A DNA stretch of 64,000 bases, taken from NCBI RefSeq assembly GCF_008831285.2, contig NC_045138.2:14768571-14832570 (forward strand), given 5' to 3'. Each line of letters begins with the position of its first letter. Positions within the stretch are counted from its first letter, which is position 1. The notes under the pieces were generated by a model. The model searched no databases. It was not told where the DNA came from and was given only the letters and a program-made list of their open reading frames with translations. The position numbers and the translations under genes are program-made. Source of the stretch: Nymphaea colorata (lineage: Eukaryota; Streptophyta; Magnoliopsida; Nymphaeales; Nymphaeaceae). Positions 35,582-46,446 of the stretch are shown here, in pieces.

Positions 35582-38223
35582 TAGAAGTTCGTGATTCAAT
35601 TTTTATGAGGATAAAATTTTTGCAATAAAAGCACTCTTCCTGCATATGGCAGAGATACAGGAGTGGAGGTTTTCCAAAAGCAGACAATAAGCAAGTTGCT
35701 TGTGGAGTATGTTGTGGTTCCTTCTCAATCAAGAAAAATTTCAAAGAGAACATTCTTTTTCGCTTTGATGGAACATGGCAAAGAACAAATCGAACAACTA
35801 TCTCAACATTGGCTGTCAATTATGAGACGTACGAGCCATTGAGCCACCGGCAGAACTCGAAAAAATTTCATGCAAACAGATTTTAGGAAGATTCAAGAAA
35901 TCTTGTCATTTAAAACAAATACATGTAGAATTTTGTAAGTTTTTGATAGATTTACTTAAGAAGCATTTAAACTACTGAAGAAAAGAACTCCAAATTTGTT
36001 CCCTTCTTTCTCTCCCCCTCTCCTTACTTTTCGGACTCTTATCCTGTGAGTTACTGCTCTACCTCTTCCGTTTCTATCTTCTTCAAACCTTAACTGAGAG
36101 AAAGAGCCGATGATAGAGAGAAGGGCCACAGTTCGTGAGAGCAGAATGGTTAACAATACAAATGGTGAGAAGTTGAGGCCACTTGATCAGAGCCTTTGGC
36201 CGGACGATACCTCCCTCATCAGATCGGCTCCACCATCTATCGTAGATCGTTTGAACAAAGCCAACAGGAGATGAACAGTAGCGGAGGCATGGATTTTTTA
36301 TACTGAAGGCCACTAATATGTAGTAATTAACACAAATATAAATCTAAAACATCTTAACCCTTCAAATACATAGTAAAAATTTCGTGAAACACAAATATGC
36401 AGTAAACCAACTTATATGAGTTCGTGTGGGCAACTGCTCGGCGGCTGGCCCAAAATTCGAACTATTTTCTTTTATGTGAAAACACAAGGATACAAAATCC
36501 CAGATACCTTATGCTAAAAAAATGAACGAATAATTTTTCAATATTTTTTAAAGAAACATCATTATTAGACCAAGAAAAATAATACGAACTAGTAAAATAA
36601 CGAATGGATCAGTTAGTGTCTGAATCTTTGTCTCCAAGCGTATCCACGCCGATCAACAGCGCGGCACTTTAAATTAGCGGATAGTACAAATAAATAACTA
36701 TCTAAGGTGGTAAGAAGGGGACGTTAATGGTGTAAAGTTGAAGACCTTGGGAAACTTTCGGCGCCATGCAAACCAAATAGGCCTGAAAAAATCAACCCGT
36801 GACATTTAAAATGATGTCTTAAAATGGTGCAGAACTTGGAGATGAAGTCCTTTCAAGCTCCATCATGTTGCTTCTCCAGGTCGGACTTCGGAGTGGCGTT
36901 TGTATCTGTGAGCAGCTGTCAAGTAGCGTGGCTCTTTTGGTTATTAACCGTTAGGTCGCATTTGTTTACTGCGGAAAGATCACGATGAATTTCGCTCCAC
37001 GAATTTGAAGTCTGCCCACACTTTTTAACAAGCAGTGTGGATCTGAGATCCAATGCCATGGGAGAAGCTAAATCCGCTGTTTGAACAGCCATCCTGAATT
37101 TGAGATCTCTGAGGGGAAATAAATGAACTGAGACTGAGACTTTGTCGGACCCAGATTCTGCAGTCTTCCTGAATTTCAGTTTAGAAAAAAACTGCAGATG
37201 AATTGCAGGTTCATGTTAAGTAGCAAAACCCTCTGATCTCAAGTCCGTCTGGAGGGGGTTTTCGGACATCAGATTGTCAGATTTGAAATCTTCAGTTATC
37301 TAAAATCACCTAGAATATCACATCATCAGTATGAAATCCGAGGTTGACAAACATAGCACTAAGGCGTGTTTGATCGACAAATGGTAACTTCTGACTCGAC
37401 CATGTCCTAATAGACTCAGTGGAGGATCACAACGCATGGCATATGCCACACCACAACACATGCCATGATGCCAATTGTAAAGATCATCCACTTCTTCCTG
37501 TCGCGTCGCACCCTATGTCACCAGAACGCGGGGTGTGGGTGCGATACATCTCAAAAAATTACGGTGCAACGGTGCGACGAGAGTATTTATTATTATTATT
37601 ATTATTTTATTAATATAATATATTAATAGTATCAAATTTGATAAAAAAACTAAAAAAAAAACTGAAAATCAATAAGGTGTGAATCTGGGTCGCACCCGCA
37701 CCAGCACCCGCATCGCGTCGACGCGGGTGCGTCACCAGGGTTGCCGCACCCTGGTGACATAGGTCGCACCTCTAAAGTAGGTGGAAGCGAGCCTTCGCTC
37801 TGCGATGGACAAACTTAAAAAAGACAAGAACTCAATGTCAAAAATTGCATCTCTACGCAGAATTATACCTTGACAGAAACCAGTTTTGCTTGATAATCTC
37901 ATCATAAACCTCCTCCCACCACCCAAAAACATCCCCCACTGAAGGGAAGGGGAAAAGAAAATGATTTCTCAGCTACCATAATAAGCGTCAAGGCAGATAA
38001 TCACCAAGTTGATTTGCAGCCTTACAAACACTTCAAAATAAGCTACTTATGTTACATGCGTGTACAGAGCGATCAGGACTGCGTTACATTACCACCACCA
38101 TTCCAAGCAAGCTACTTCCAAGTCCCCACAGATATGGGTACATCATTTACATCTTGACCACATAAAGTGGCTACGTGATACGGAAAAATACACAAAATGG
38201 TGCTCATCCTATGGCTGTTAGGC
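35582..38223. other. Gene-free region between the Harbinger block and SufB
   Basis: The region contains the hAT-type miniature element at 37513-37762 and a stretch at ~36280-36460 (AGCGGAGGCATGGATTTTTT; GTGTGGGCAACTGC) resembling transposon words seen again at 60.5 kb. The SufB 3' UTR lies just left of 38224. No coding homology recognised. Confidence 0.65.
37513..37762. mobile_element. Non-autonomous hAT-type miniature element, copy 3 (250 bp, intact ends)
   Basis: A perfect 12-bp terminal inverted repeat (CTATGTCACCAG / CTGGTGACATAG) is flanked by a perfect 8-bp target duplication GTCGCACC (37505-37512 and 37763-37770). Subterminal GGGTGCG words and a central (TTA)n-rich segment recall the copy at 4785-5294, which shares the CTATGTCAC end. 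With perfect ends and duplication, this looks like a relatively young insertion. It has no coding capacity. Confidence 0.9.
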
Positions 38224-41200
38224 CTACCCAACAGTCCCTTCTAGTTTCAAACTCATGAGTTGGTTCACCTCAGCTGCAAACTCAAGCGGAAGCTCATTAA
38301 AGACATCCTTGCAGAACCCACCAATTATGGCAGCAACAGCCTTTTCGTTGTCAATGCCCCTTTGTTGAAAATAGAATAACTGATCTTCACCAATTTTAGA
38401 AGTGCTAGCCTCATGCTCAACACGAGCTGAGGGATTCTTCACCTGCAACAGTAACCATGCCAGTAATTAGTATCTAGTAAAGCTATCACGCTCACTGAAA
38501 GCTCATTATCAACGCCTTGAGCTCAGGATTCATGCAAAATCAGAAATCATTAGCACCACTCAACTACTGTTCAGCAATTAGCAAAGTAATGAATTCTAAA
38601 CAAATCAATTGAAAAGAAAAAACGGTTGAAGATCTGACTGCAGACATGCACAAGCATGCACGCGCGCGCACACACACACACACACACAAAAGGAATTTGT
38701 GTCACGCATGCCATTGCCTCCTACCAACATGAAAAGAAAATCCCCACATGTAAAGAGAGATAAGGTGTCCTACATGTTGGATTAGTTTCTGAACTTCTCA
38801 ACAAAGTGATATGCTTGGTCATGCATCAGGATGGCTTCATCTTTTGTTCTTGAAAATTTCCCACATGATGGTCAAAGAATATCTAGGATCATAGATCAAG
38901 CAATCATCATGCTTTCTTATGTCAAACGCTGCAGGAAGGCCCCTATAGAACAGCTTTTGCAAGGCCTGTAGTCTTTTACTCTGTGTACTGAGGCCATCAG
39001 ATATCTTGTTATTAAGTTCACTTATTTCAATTCAAAAGCACTGCCATGATGTAATCGTCATCCCCAACTGAGTGGTTATAATAGCTAATGTAAAGCTTGA
39101 AACTTATCATGTGACTGTGACAGCCTCAATCTCTCCAATATTTAATAGGAGAAACATAGTTAGATCTATTGCACCCACGTTACGTTTTTTTGGAGCTTTA
39201 AGAATCTGACATACTTCCAGTGGTGCCAATAAATTGGCTGCTGGGAGATAGGCTCCCTTCCCTTTATTGCAAAAAATTATGATACGTACAGGAAGAAAAA
39301 AATATCTACAAAATATTGAGCATCAGCCAGAAAAGGAAATAAAAACCAGGCACGCATAACCCAGCTGCCTCAAAACCATAATCAAAAGAACCAGCTACGA
39401 CAAGAGAAGCTGCCCCCAACTTAGAAAAGCAAAAGACGTCAAGCACAGCAGCAGCTGTAGGATCTAGACAGAATTAATCACCATCATCCTTCTCATCCCT
39501 TTCCCCATATCTACGCATCTGCTCAACAGCCTCTACCCTAAGCAGTTGACAAAGCACCTGTAAACAGTGGCTGAGCACTCTAATGTGCTTCCATCTCTGA
39601 CCAATCGACCTTCTGCCTGCCAGCATACCCCTGAGTCTATGCTTCCACCGTTTATTATTTGATAAGATCCCAAAAATTCCGACAACTCTCTCTATCAATT
39701 GCAGCCAACCACTCAGCAGGTGCAATTCAGCCTCATATCCCCTAGGGCAAGCTTCAGTAAAAAGGGCTTCACAGGATTCCATACCACTCAATCTCCACAG
39801 GCCCATCACAATGGTTTTCCTGTCCTTCTTACAGATGACATACTTCCAGTGGTGGTTACAAATCAGAAGTAAAAAAAGGGTGCAAAGGTTAATGTCCAGT
39901 ATGGTCCATCTATGAGCTAAAGTCAATATCTTTCCAATTGTTTTTATCTATTATTTACCAGTGAAGGTTTCCATGATTTCAGGCACGTAAGTATGCTCCA
40001 GTTTCTGTGTTTTTCGACTGACAAAAATTGAATATAGGTTGTCATGTATGAAGTCATGAATTTACTAGTCTTGCTAGAAAAAGAGATTCACAAACTAAAT
40101 GAATTTACTTTTCCAACATATAATTACCTAATTACCAAGACAGACACTTCTATGCTTGGTTGTTCAATAGGAAAAAATAAAAGCCAAAATGTTCCTTGTT
40201 CTCGGGTTATCTTTGCATCTCTCGGTTACTTCAAATTCCTTCATAATCCTATTCTACACCTGAGATTCTATTAAAAAAAAAACAGCCTAAGCTGATGGTA
40301 CCAGCATTGTGAGCTTTAGATTTCAACCGACTTCAAGAAAAATGTTGCTCATGTTCAACTAAACAATGTCCATGAAATTATGGAACTTGTAGTCCATTTT
40401 TCCAATATGCAAGTTAGGGTTATCCAACATTCATTAGAACAGTAGGAACAATTAATCAATTTAAGCAGCCACTGCAGGAGATCTTTAGGATGATCAGCTG
40501 GATATGATTTGACAAATAACTAGGTTTTTCTCAGCCTTAAGGCTCTATCAAGGAGCCTCCACAAAAGTGACCATGTAATGGGACCCATCAGACGTGAAGA
40601 ACCCCTTGTGCCAACAACTAGACATGCCTTCCTGCCAAAGATAAAACTAAAGAACGTCCCTTCTTAAGAAGCATCTATTATTAGAAACATTGAATACAGC
40701 AAATTAGGAAACATCAAATTTGATTTCAGGAGAACTCTAAAAAGATGATGTTGCGTAAGAGAAACAACAGTAACCTTTAAATAAAATAAAAAGGCAAACA
40801 ACGAAAGGTAGGTCATGAGAGGTGGGCCTATCTCTCATGAGCGTGCAACATTCCTCACAACATTACCCTATCTAAATCCCAGTGATCCGATAAAAAAACA
40901 TACTAGCCAATATATTAGGGTCAATAAAGCAAAACTGCTCAGAAATCAAGCTGCTATTAGCACTGATGAACAGTGGAGCAGAAAGCTACAAGGGCGAAAA
41001 GACATAATGATCAACACCGTTCTGTCTAATATGAAAATAGGGAAAGTGTATTACCTCCTTAGTAATGACATAACTGAAAACCCCTTCAACGTATAATAAC
41101 AAGCTTCCAGATATGACAGTAATCAGAAGACAACTTTCATAGAAATATCATAAGGTCGTCATGAAACATTCATTAAAATACGACTATTTTTATGAAACAT

Positions 41201-43411
41201 ACATATATACATCTATACATGGACATGCATGCATGCACAAACAGCCATATGAAGTATGTGGTAAATTTTGGGATCTAGTCTCCACCATCTAGCACTGTTC
41301 TCGAATTTTTCTACCAAACGAGCCTGAATTTTCAAATTTTCCCACGTAGTCAATTTGGAACTTTGGCCCGAACACATATGCTTCAACAAGCATCCTAGCG
41401 CAAAGAAATATAGGTGAAGCCATTTCCTGGAAAGTAGCCAATGTCCAATTATGCAACACGTTCAAGCAGGTTACGCAAATCAGGTGGTTGGGCCAAAGCA
41501 AGATTCTTATAAGGTTGATAATGTCATGGTGCCTACTAGATACCCAGATAGCAAAAAACTAAGATAGAGAGACAAGGATGAAGAAGGGACCGGATGAAAC
41601 ACGAGCACATGTTAAGCTGATTACCCAACAATAAACCATCATGTCTAAGAACAAAGTGGACAAAAGAAACAGAAGCCGATTCAAGAATAATACTTCTATT
41701 CACTCAGACAATTCCTGTACAGTTACGATCCATTAAATGGTTCCAAGTTCCATCCTACAACTTCAATTTCAGTGCCACCAACCATGACTAACCAAGTACC
41801 CAAACTAGAAGCAGAATGAGTGAAGAAGGAACTATTTCTGTCTTGAAAGACAACGAAGTAGGAGTAAATTATCCTGGAAAAGTACCACATACGACATCCA
41901 TACCAAAAACACGGCATACCCATCGAAAATTAGAAATCGCGAGTAACGGAAAAACCATTAAACAGACGACTAGTTCATCAATTTACCTGAATGTAAGGGT
42001 ATGTGTTGGCGGCAGCATTGTCGCCAATTAGCAACGAATCACACTGAGAAAAATTCCTCGCATTATCGGCACCAGGCTGCATTTGCACAAGCCCTCTGTA
42101 ACAATTCCTGGACTGCCCTGCCGAAATCCCCTTCGAAACGATTCTACTCCTCGAGTTCTTCCCCACGTGTATCATCTTTGTCCCTGTGTCCGCCTGCTGG
42201 CAGTTGTTCGTAAGTGCAACCGAGTAGAACTCCCCAATTGTGTCGTGCCCCCTAAGGACGACGCTCGGGTATTTCCAGGTAATAGCCGAACCTGTCTCCA
42301 CCTGCGTCCACGAGATCTTCGATCGGTTTCCGGCGCACAATCCCCTCTTTGTTACAAAATTGAAGATTCCACCCCTTCCTTCCTTATCACCAGCATACCA
42401 GTTTTGCACCGTGGAGTACTTGATCTCGGCACCCTCTGCACAGTAGAGCTCCACTACTGCAGCATGGAGCTGGTTTCGATCGTAGGAGGGCGCCGTGCAA
42501 CCTTCCAGATAACCAACGTAGCTCCGTTCATCGGCGACGAGCAGAGTCCGCTCGAACTGTCCAGTTTCGAGGGCGTTGATCCGGAAATAGGTTGAGATAT
42601 CCATAGGGGAGACGGTGTCCTTGGGGACATAACAGAATGAGCCATCGCTGAACACGGCTGAATTGAGGGCAGCGAAGAAATTGTCGCCGGGAGGTACGAC
42701 GCTGCCGAGGTACCGCCTCACGAGATCGGGGTACTCCTGGATTGCTTCCGAGATGGAGCAGAAGATGACACCGGCGGCCTCAAGCGTCTTCCGGTGGGTG
42801 GTGGCGATGGAGACGCTATCAAAGACGGCGTCGACGGCGACGTTCGCCAGCCGCTTCTGTTCCGTCAGGGGGATGCCGAGGCGGCGGAAGGTCTCCAGTA
42901 TCTCGGGATCGACCTCCTCGAGGCTCTTCTTCTTCGGCATCTGCTTGGGCTCGGAGTAGTAGCAGATGTCCTGGTAATCGATGGGCGGATAGCGGTTGTC
43001 CGACCAGAGCGGTTCCGCCATCTTGAGCCACTTGTGGAAGGCGTTGAGGCGGAATTCGAGCATCCACTCGGGCTCCTTCTTTCGGGCTGAAATGGCGCGG
43101 ACGGTGTCCTCCGAGAGGCCCTTCGGGAGGGAGAAGGAATCGACGTTGGAGACGAATCCCCACTTGTAATCTCGTTCCAGGAACTGCTGAATAGCATCGT
43201 TCGAGCTCGGCGTCGGCGACGGCGGTCTGTCAAGCAGCTTCGCCCCGTCGGAATCCGCGGACGCGACGACCCTGGAGTGATTGAACTTCTTGGACAACAG
43301 CTTCCTTGGCCTAGTAGAGGAAAGGATCCTGCCATTCAGGAAGGATGGGAGAAGCCTGTTGGGCTCTGTCGGAGAAGGGTGAAGGAGGAAATTGGTGGCC
43401 AGAGAGGCCAT
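38224..43411 (-). CDS. ABCI8: SufB, plastid Fe-S cluster scaffold subunit (ABCI8)
   Basis: SufB assembles Fe-S clusters in the chloroplast SufBC2D complex. Exon 1 is 41987-43411 (475 codons), exon 2 is 38224-38442 (72 codons plus stop). The single GT-AG phase-0 intron is 3.5 kb. The 547-aa product has a Ser/Arg-rich transit peptide (~1-50) before [20 protein letters not shown]. The SufB core then follows, including [19 protein letters not shown]-like [19 protein letters not shown] and [11 protein letters not shown]. The Cys of [11 protein letters not shown] (about residue 457) and the Glu-His-Glu of RVEHEAS (about 484-486) keep the exact spacing of E. coli Cys405 and Glu432-His433-Glu434, which bind the nascent cluster. 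The intron falls between them. The 5' half of exon 1 is much more GC-rich than the 3' half. The gene is divergent from TSK. Confidence 0.97.
38443..41986 (-). other. SufB intron 1 (3.5 kb)
   Basis: Bounded by GTAAAT at the donor (41981-41986) and CTGTTGCAG at the acceptor. It contains a (CG)n(CA)n tract at 38654-38688 and the 610-bp insertion at 39226-39835. The rest is AT-rich with no recognised coding content. Confidence 0.85.
39226..39835 (-). mobile_element. 610-bp insertion bounded by a 19-bp direct repeat (retroposition-like)
   Basis: TGACATACTTCCAGTGGTG occurs perfectly at 39207-39225 and 39836-39854, directly flanking the block. Long variable target duplications are typical of L1-type endonuclease insertions. 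On the minus strand the block starts with an open frame ([13 protein letters not shown] ... [16 protein letters not shown], stop at 39474). This is followed by ~250 bp of UTR-like sequence with AATAAA near 39250 and a short GGGAG/CTCCC hairpin. It could be a 5'-truncated retrocopy of a gene or the tail of a non-LTR element. No poly(A) tail is visible and the protein is not recognised. Confidence 0.6.
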
Positions 43412-44392
43412 GGTTGATTGTCGAATTCAAGGGGATTCTAGTATATGTTTTCGGGAGAAACTGTTACTTCGAAGGAAAAGGCGAATTGAGAAGAAGACGA
43501 AGATGAGGATGATGGCAACCAGTGAAGTATTTGAGGCGGCGAAGACGAATGCTGAAAAGGAGAACGCCTGGGGTTGTGTGTCTATCCCCGATTCTTGGTA
43601 AGCTGCGAATCATTTTTCTGCCTATAAAAAAGTTGGGGGTTGGAAAATGTGAAAATTGTCCGAGAGAAAAGTTTCGTCCCTGCATAATACATAATATCTA
43701 TGATGATATAATATGAAATGTAAAATATATTCATTAAGAGTATGCCCCCCCATTACCCTTTTGAAACATTTTTTATGTATGAACAAAAATTTAATATATT
43801 TTCTTATAAATGTCAACAAATTCGATTCGTCAACCATACTGCTTTCCTCATTTTAATTGCATTGAGACTACCGATAGAGAAAAATCTTAATATTATATCA
43901 AAATCTAAATCACAATCTGAATTCTACTTTAATCTGATTTCTTAATTCACAACTTAAATTGAATCCAAACTTTCAAATCGCTTTTTAAATAACGTTACAA
44001 TTAATATAACAGTTTCAAAACATATGAACATTTGATATATAAATTTATTTAGAACTAAATCCGACCTGAATCCACTTGTATATTTATTTAGATTTTAATA
44101 CGGATCTAGTCCGTATATCATTTTCCAAATCAAATTCCATCTAATTTCTCAGTCGATCTGATATCAACTTTTAAAATAAATCGGTCCATTCGAAATAAAT
44201 TGGTTTGCTTCAAAGATATCGGGTGTCAACTTTTAATCACATCAAAAGTATATTGAGCTATGACTTTGCAGAGTCGTTTAGTCACTTAACTTTGTCATCT
44301 AATATTGGTTTATATATTTGTTTATGTTTCTTTCAACTAACTTATAGGTGGCCTTGGTTAGATGATTTTATTACTATAAATATAGTCACCAT

Positions 44393-44416
44393 TCTCTCTC
44401 TCTCTCTCTCTCTTTT

Positions 44417-44462
<46 letters not shown>
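44393..44462. repeat. (CT)n-(TA)n compound microsatellite
   Basis: A CT run (44393-44413) passes into a TA run (44417-44462) with one interruption. Confidence 0.95.
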
Positions 44463-44465
<3 letters not shown>

Positions 44466-44960
44466 AATGATAGCTCTCTAGTTTTTTAAAGACACCTAAC
44501 GACCCGTTCAATCCAACATGACAAATGGTCAAAAGAAAAACAAGGAGAAATGAGTGAGGATTTTCATAACCTAATATTAACTTACACACTTTTTACTCAA
44601 CCATCTACCAGCTTTAAATTGAAGTTTTTGTTAAATTGTTAGGTGTCTTTGTTTAGCCAAAATCATTGTCCACTCAAGTGAGTGTATATAATATATAATA
44701 TGCGTGTGTGTATGTATGAAAGTTGAATGATAACTTTGGTTTTTTAGAGCTACCTAACCATATAATCAAAACCATTTGATTTATCATTCTGAAGAGTTAA
44801 GATAAAAACAATAAAACGAAAGTCACGGTACTTTTATCTATCGGTTCTTACATTTTCTTACAACTCTCTCAATCATCCATCTACGTCAAATAAACTGCCC
44901 TGATTAAATGGTTGGTACTCTAAATGATTCGAGTCACCAGTCACAAAAATAAAGCAATAC
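44463..44960. mobile_element. Inverted-repeat element cluster beside the (TA)n tract
   Basis: TTAAAGACACCTAAC (44486-44500) is inverted at 44638-44655 as GTTAGGTGTCTTTGTTTA. A second, diverged copy of the left arm, TTGAATGATAACTTTGG plus TTTTTTAGAGCTACCTAACC, begins near 44727. This suggests two related miniature elements side by side. Ends and family are unresolved. Confidence 0.45.
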
Positions 44961-46261
44961 AATTACAAACATCGGAATGATTAGAACTATAGTCAATGTT
45001 AACGTCCCAAATATTTAACTAAAGAAGAAATTAATAGAAAATGAGTTATGCTATTAAAAACAAACAAAAATTAACGAAGACGTATCTATAGTTTGTCAAA
45101 CAAATTGGCTTCTGAAAGACGCCTTGTCCTTTATTTATTTATTTTTATTTTATGCGCAGCAGGGTGAGATGGTTAGATTGCCGACTCGTTTGATAACGAC
45201 GGTATGGTTGCCGAACATGTGGACGATATTAAAAGCTCCAACGAGTGGCTGCTCGCATGCGGCCAACGAAATCAGCTTTTATTTTTTTTTCTTATGTTTT
45301 ATATAATACACATTACAACAGCTATAATATTATTTTTCAATATATATGATACTTTTTTTTAATTTACTTATATATATATATATATATATAATGAATGGCA
45401 GGCCAAGCCCCTGCCGGCCATACCTTCTCTGCCCATACAGTAAACCACATATATAGTTGCATCTGAACGTTGTTGTAAAACATACACATATGAAATATTA
45501 TTATGTTAATTTTTATAATACCAAAAGCCTTTGAATTTTACAGCAAGTTTGACATAAAACGGGGCAGAGGGAGAGTTTGATATTAAATCCTTTTATCTCA
45601 GATGCTGTGGATCTTAAATAAAAGAAGATCATTTCCATTATTGATCGGGTCAGATATTTGTCAAACGATCGGAACAGATCCAAATTCAAACATAAAACCA
45701 CGGCAGATGTGTATTCAATTAAGTTCGATTGCGTAATTGTGTCTGGTTGGTTGATCAATACTGGACTAAATTTTAGAAGTCAAACGCAAATGTTTCCAAA
45801 AATCATAGATTCCATCTAAATTCTGATTAATAATCGTTGGATGACTCATACACAACACATTCTCTTCGGGTCCAGGAACGAGTTATCCGATCGATCAATC
45901 ACACTTATTATCAAATATCTCTTTCTTTTCAACCACGTCCAAATTATTTCACATCCCCAGTGTGAAGTTAAAACAAGTATTATCAACTATAAGGAGCATT
46001 TGGTAGCCTCCGATCCAAGATCCAAGCGATCTGTACCGAATGATCAACGGATTTCATGTTTCAAATATGTTTTACATTGGAAACCATTAAATTGGCGTCC
46101 GAGAGGAAGGAGTTGGACAACAGATCCGGGGTTTTCTAGTCCACAAAACTTAACAGGCGGATTTCCAAATCAAACACGGCCTCAGCGTACCCTTACGGCG
46201 AGTTAAAATACGTACACAACGATGTATTAATTCCTCCGACTCGATGACTCGGACTTAACTT

Positions 46262-46300
46262 GGCGGGAAGATTTCGAAACGCGTAAAACCATATAAAACC
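46262..46300 (+). promoter_or_regulatory. Candidate TSK core promoter: TATA box and E2F-like motif
   Basis: ATATAAAA at 46291-46298 lies ~150 bp upstream of the start codon, in a sensible place for a TATA box. GGCGGGAAG at 46262-46270, with TCCCGCC just downstream at ~46301, is one base off the canonical plant E2F site TTTCCCGC. S-phase control would suit TSK's replication role. Both are pattern matches only. Confidence 0.4.
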
Positions 46301-46446
46301 TCCCGCCCTCGTCGCTCTCTTTCGCTCCGTGTTCGATTTTCCAAGAATTCATGCCCTAGTTTGTTCGATTCTCCTTTTCGGGTCTGTAATATAGCGAATT
46401 GGAAGACCAATCTGAGAAGCTTTTGTGAAATTTCTGTAGCAGTTGG

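Larger units (their letters stand above)
43412..46446. other. Shared upstream region of divergent SufB and TSK genes
   Basis: Three kb separate the two start codons. The middle is AT-rich, with (CT)n(TA)n at 44393-44462, (TA)n at ~45369-45391, hairpin-type elements at 44.46-44.95 kb, and degenerate GATC/CAAAT-rich sequence at 43.86-44.17 kb. A possible Tourist-like fragment (GGAGCATTTGGTA ... AAATCAAACACGGCC) lies at ~45990-46185. No further gene is supported. Confidence 0.7.

Noticed and set aside
34863-35819. 318-codon minus-strand open frame
   Set aside because: Most of it is Ser/Leu/His-rich translation of GAGAGA clusters at the end of the Harbinger block, with no domain and a 3' end running into intron-like sequence. 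It is better read as a transposon leader.
36940-37385. Possible Tourist-type MITE (GGTCGCATTTGTTTAC ... GACAAACATAGCAC)
   Set aside because: End similarity is short and the flanking trinucleotides do not form a consistent TTA/TAA duplication.
42083-42595. 170-codon plus-strand open frame
   Set aside because: Antisense shadow of the GC-rich SufB exon 1, which is an unmistakable conserved protein on the other strand.
45841-46206. 121-codon plus-strand open frame upstream of TSK
   Set aside because: No family resemblance. It lies in promoter-proximal sequence overlapping a possible MITE fragment, and codon use is not gene-like.
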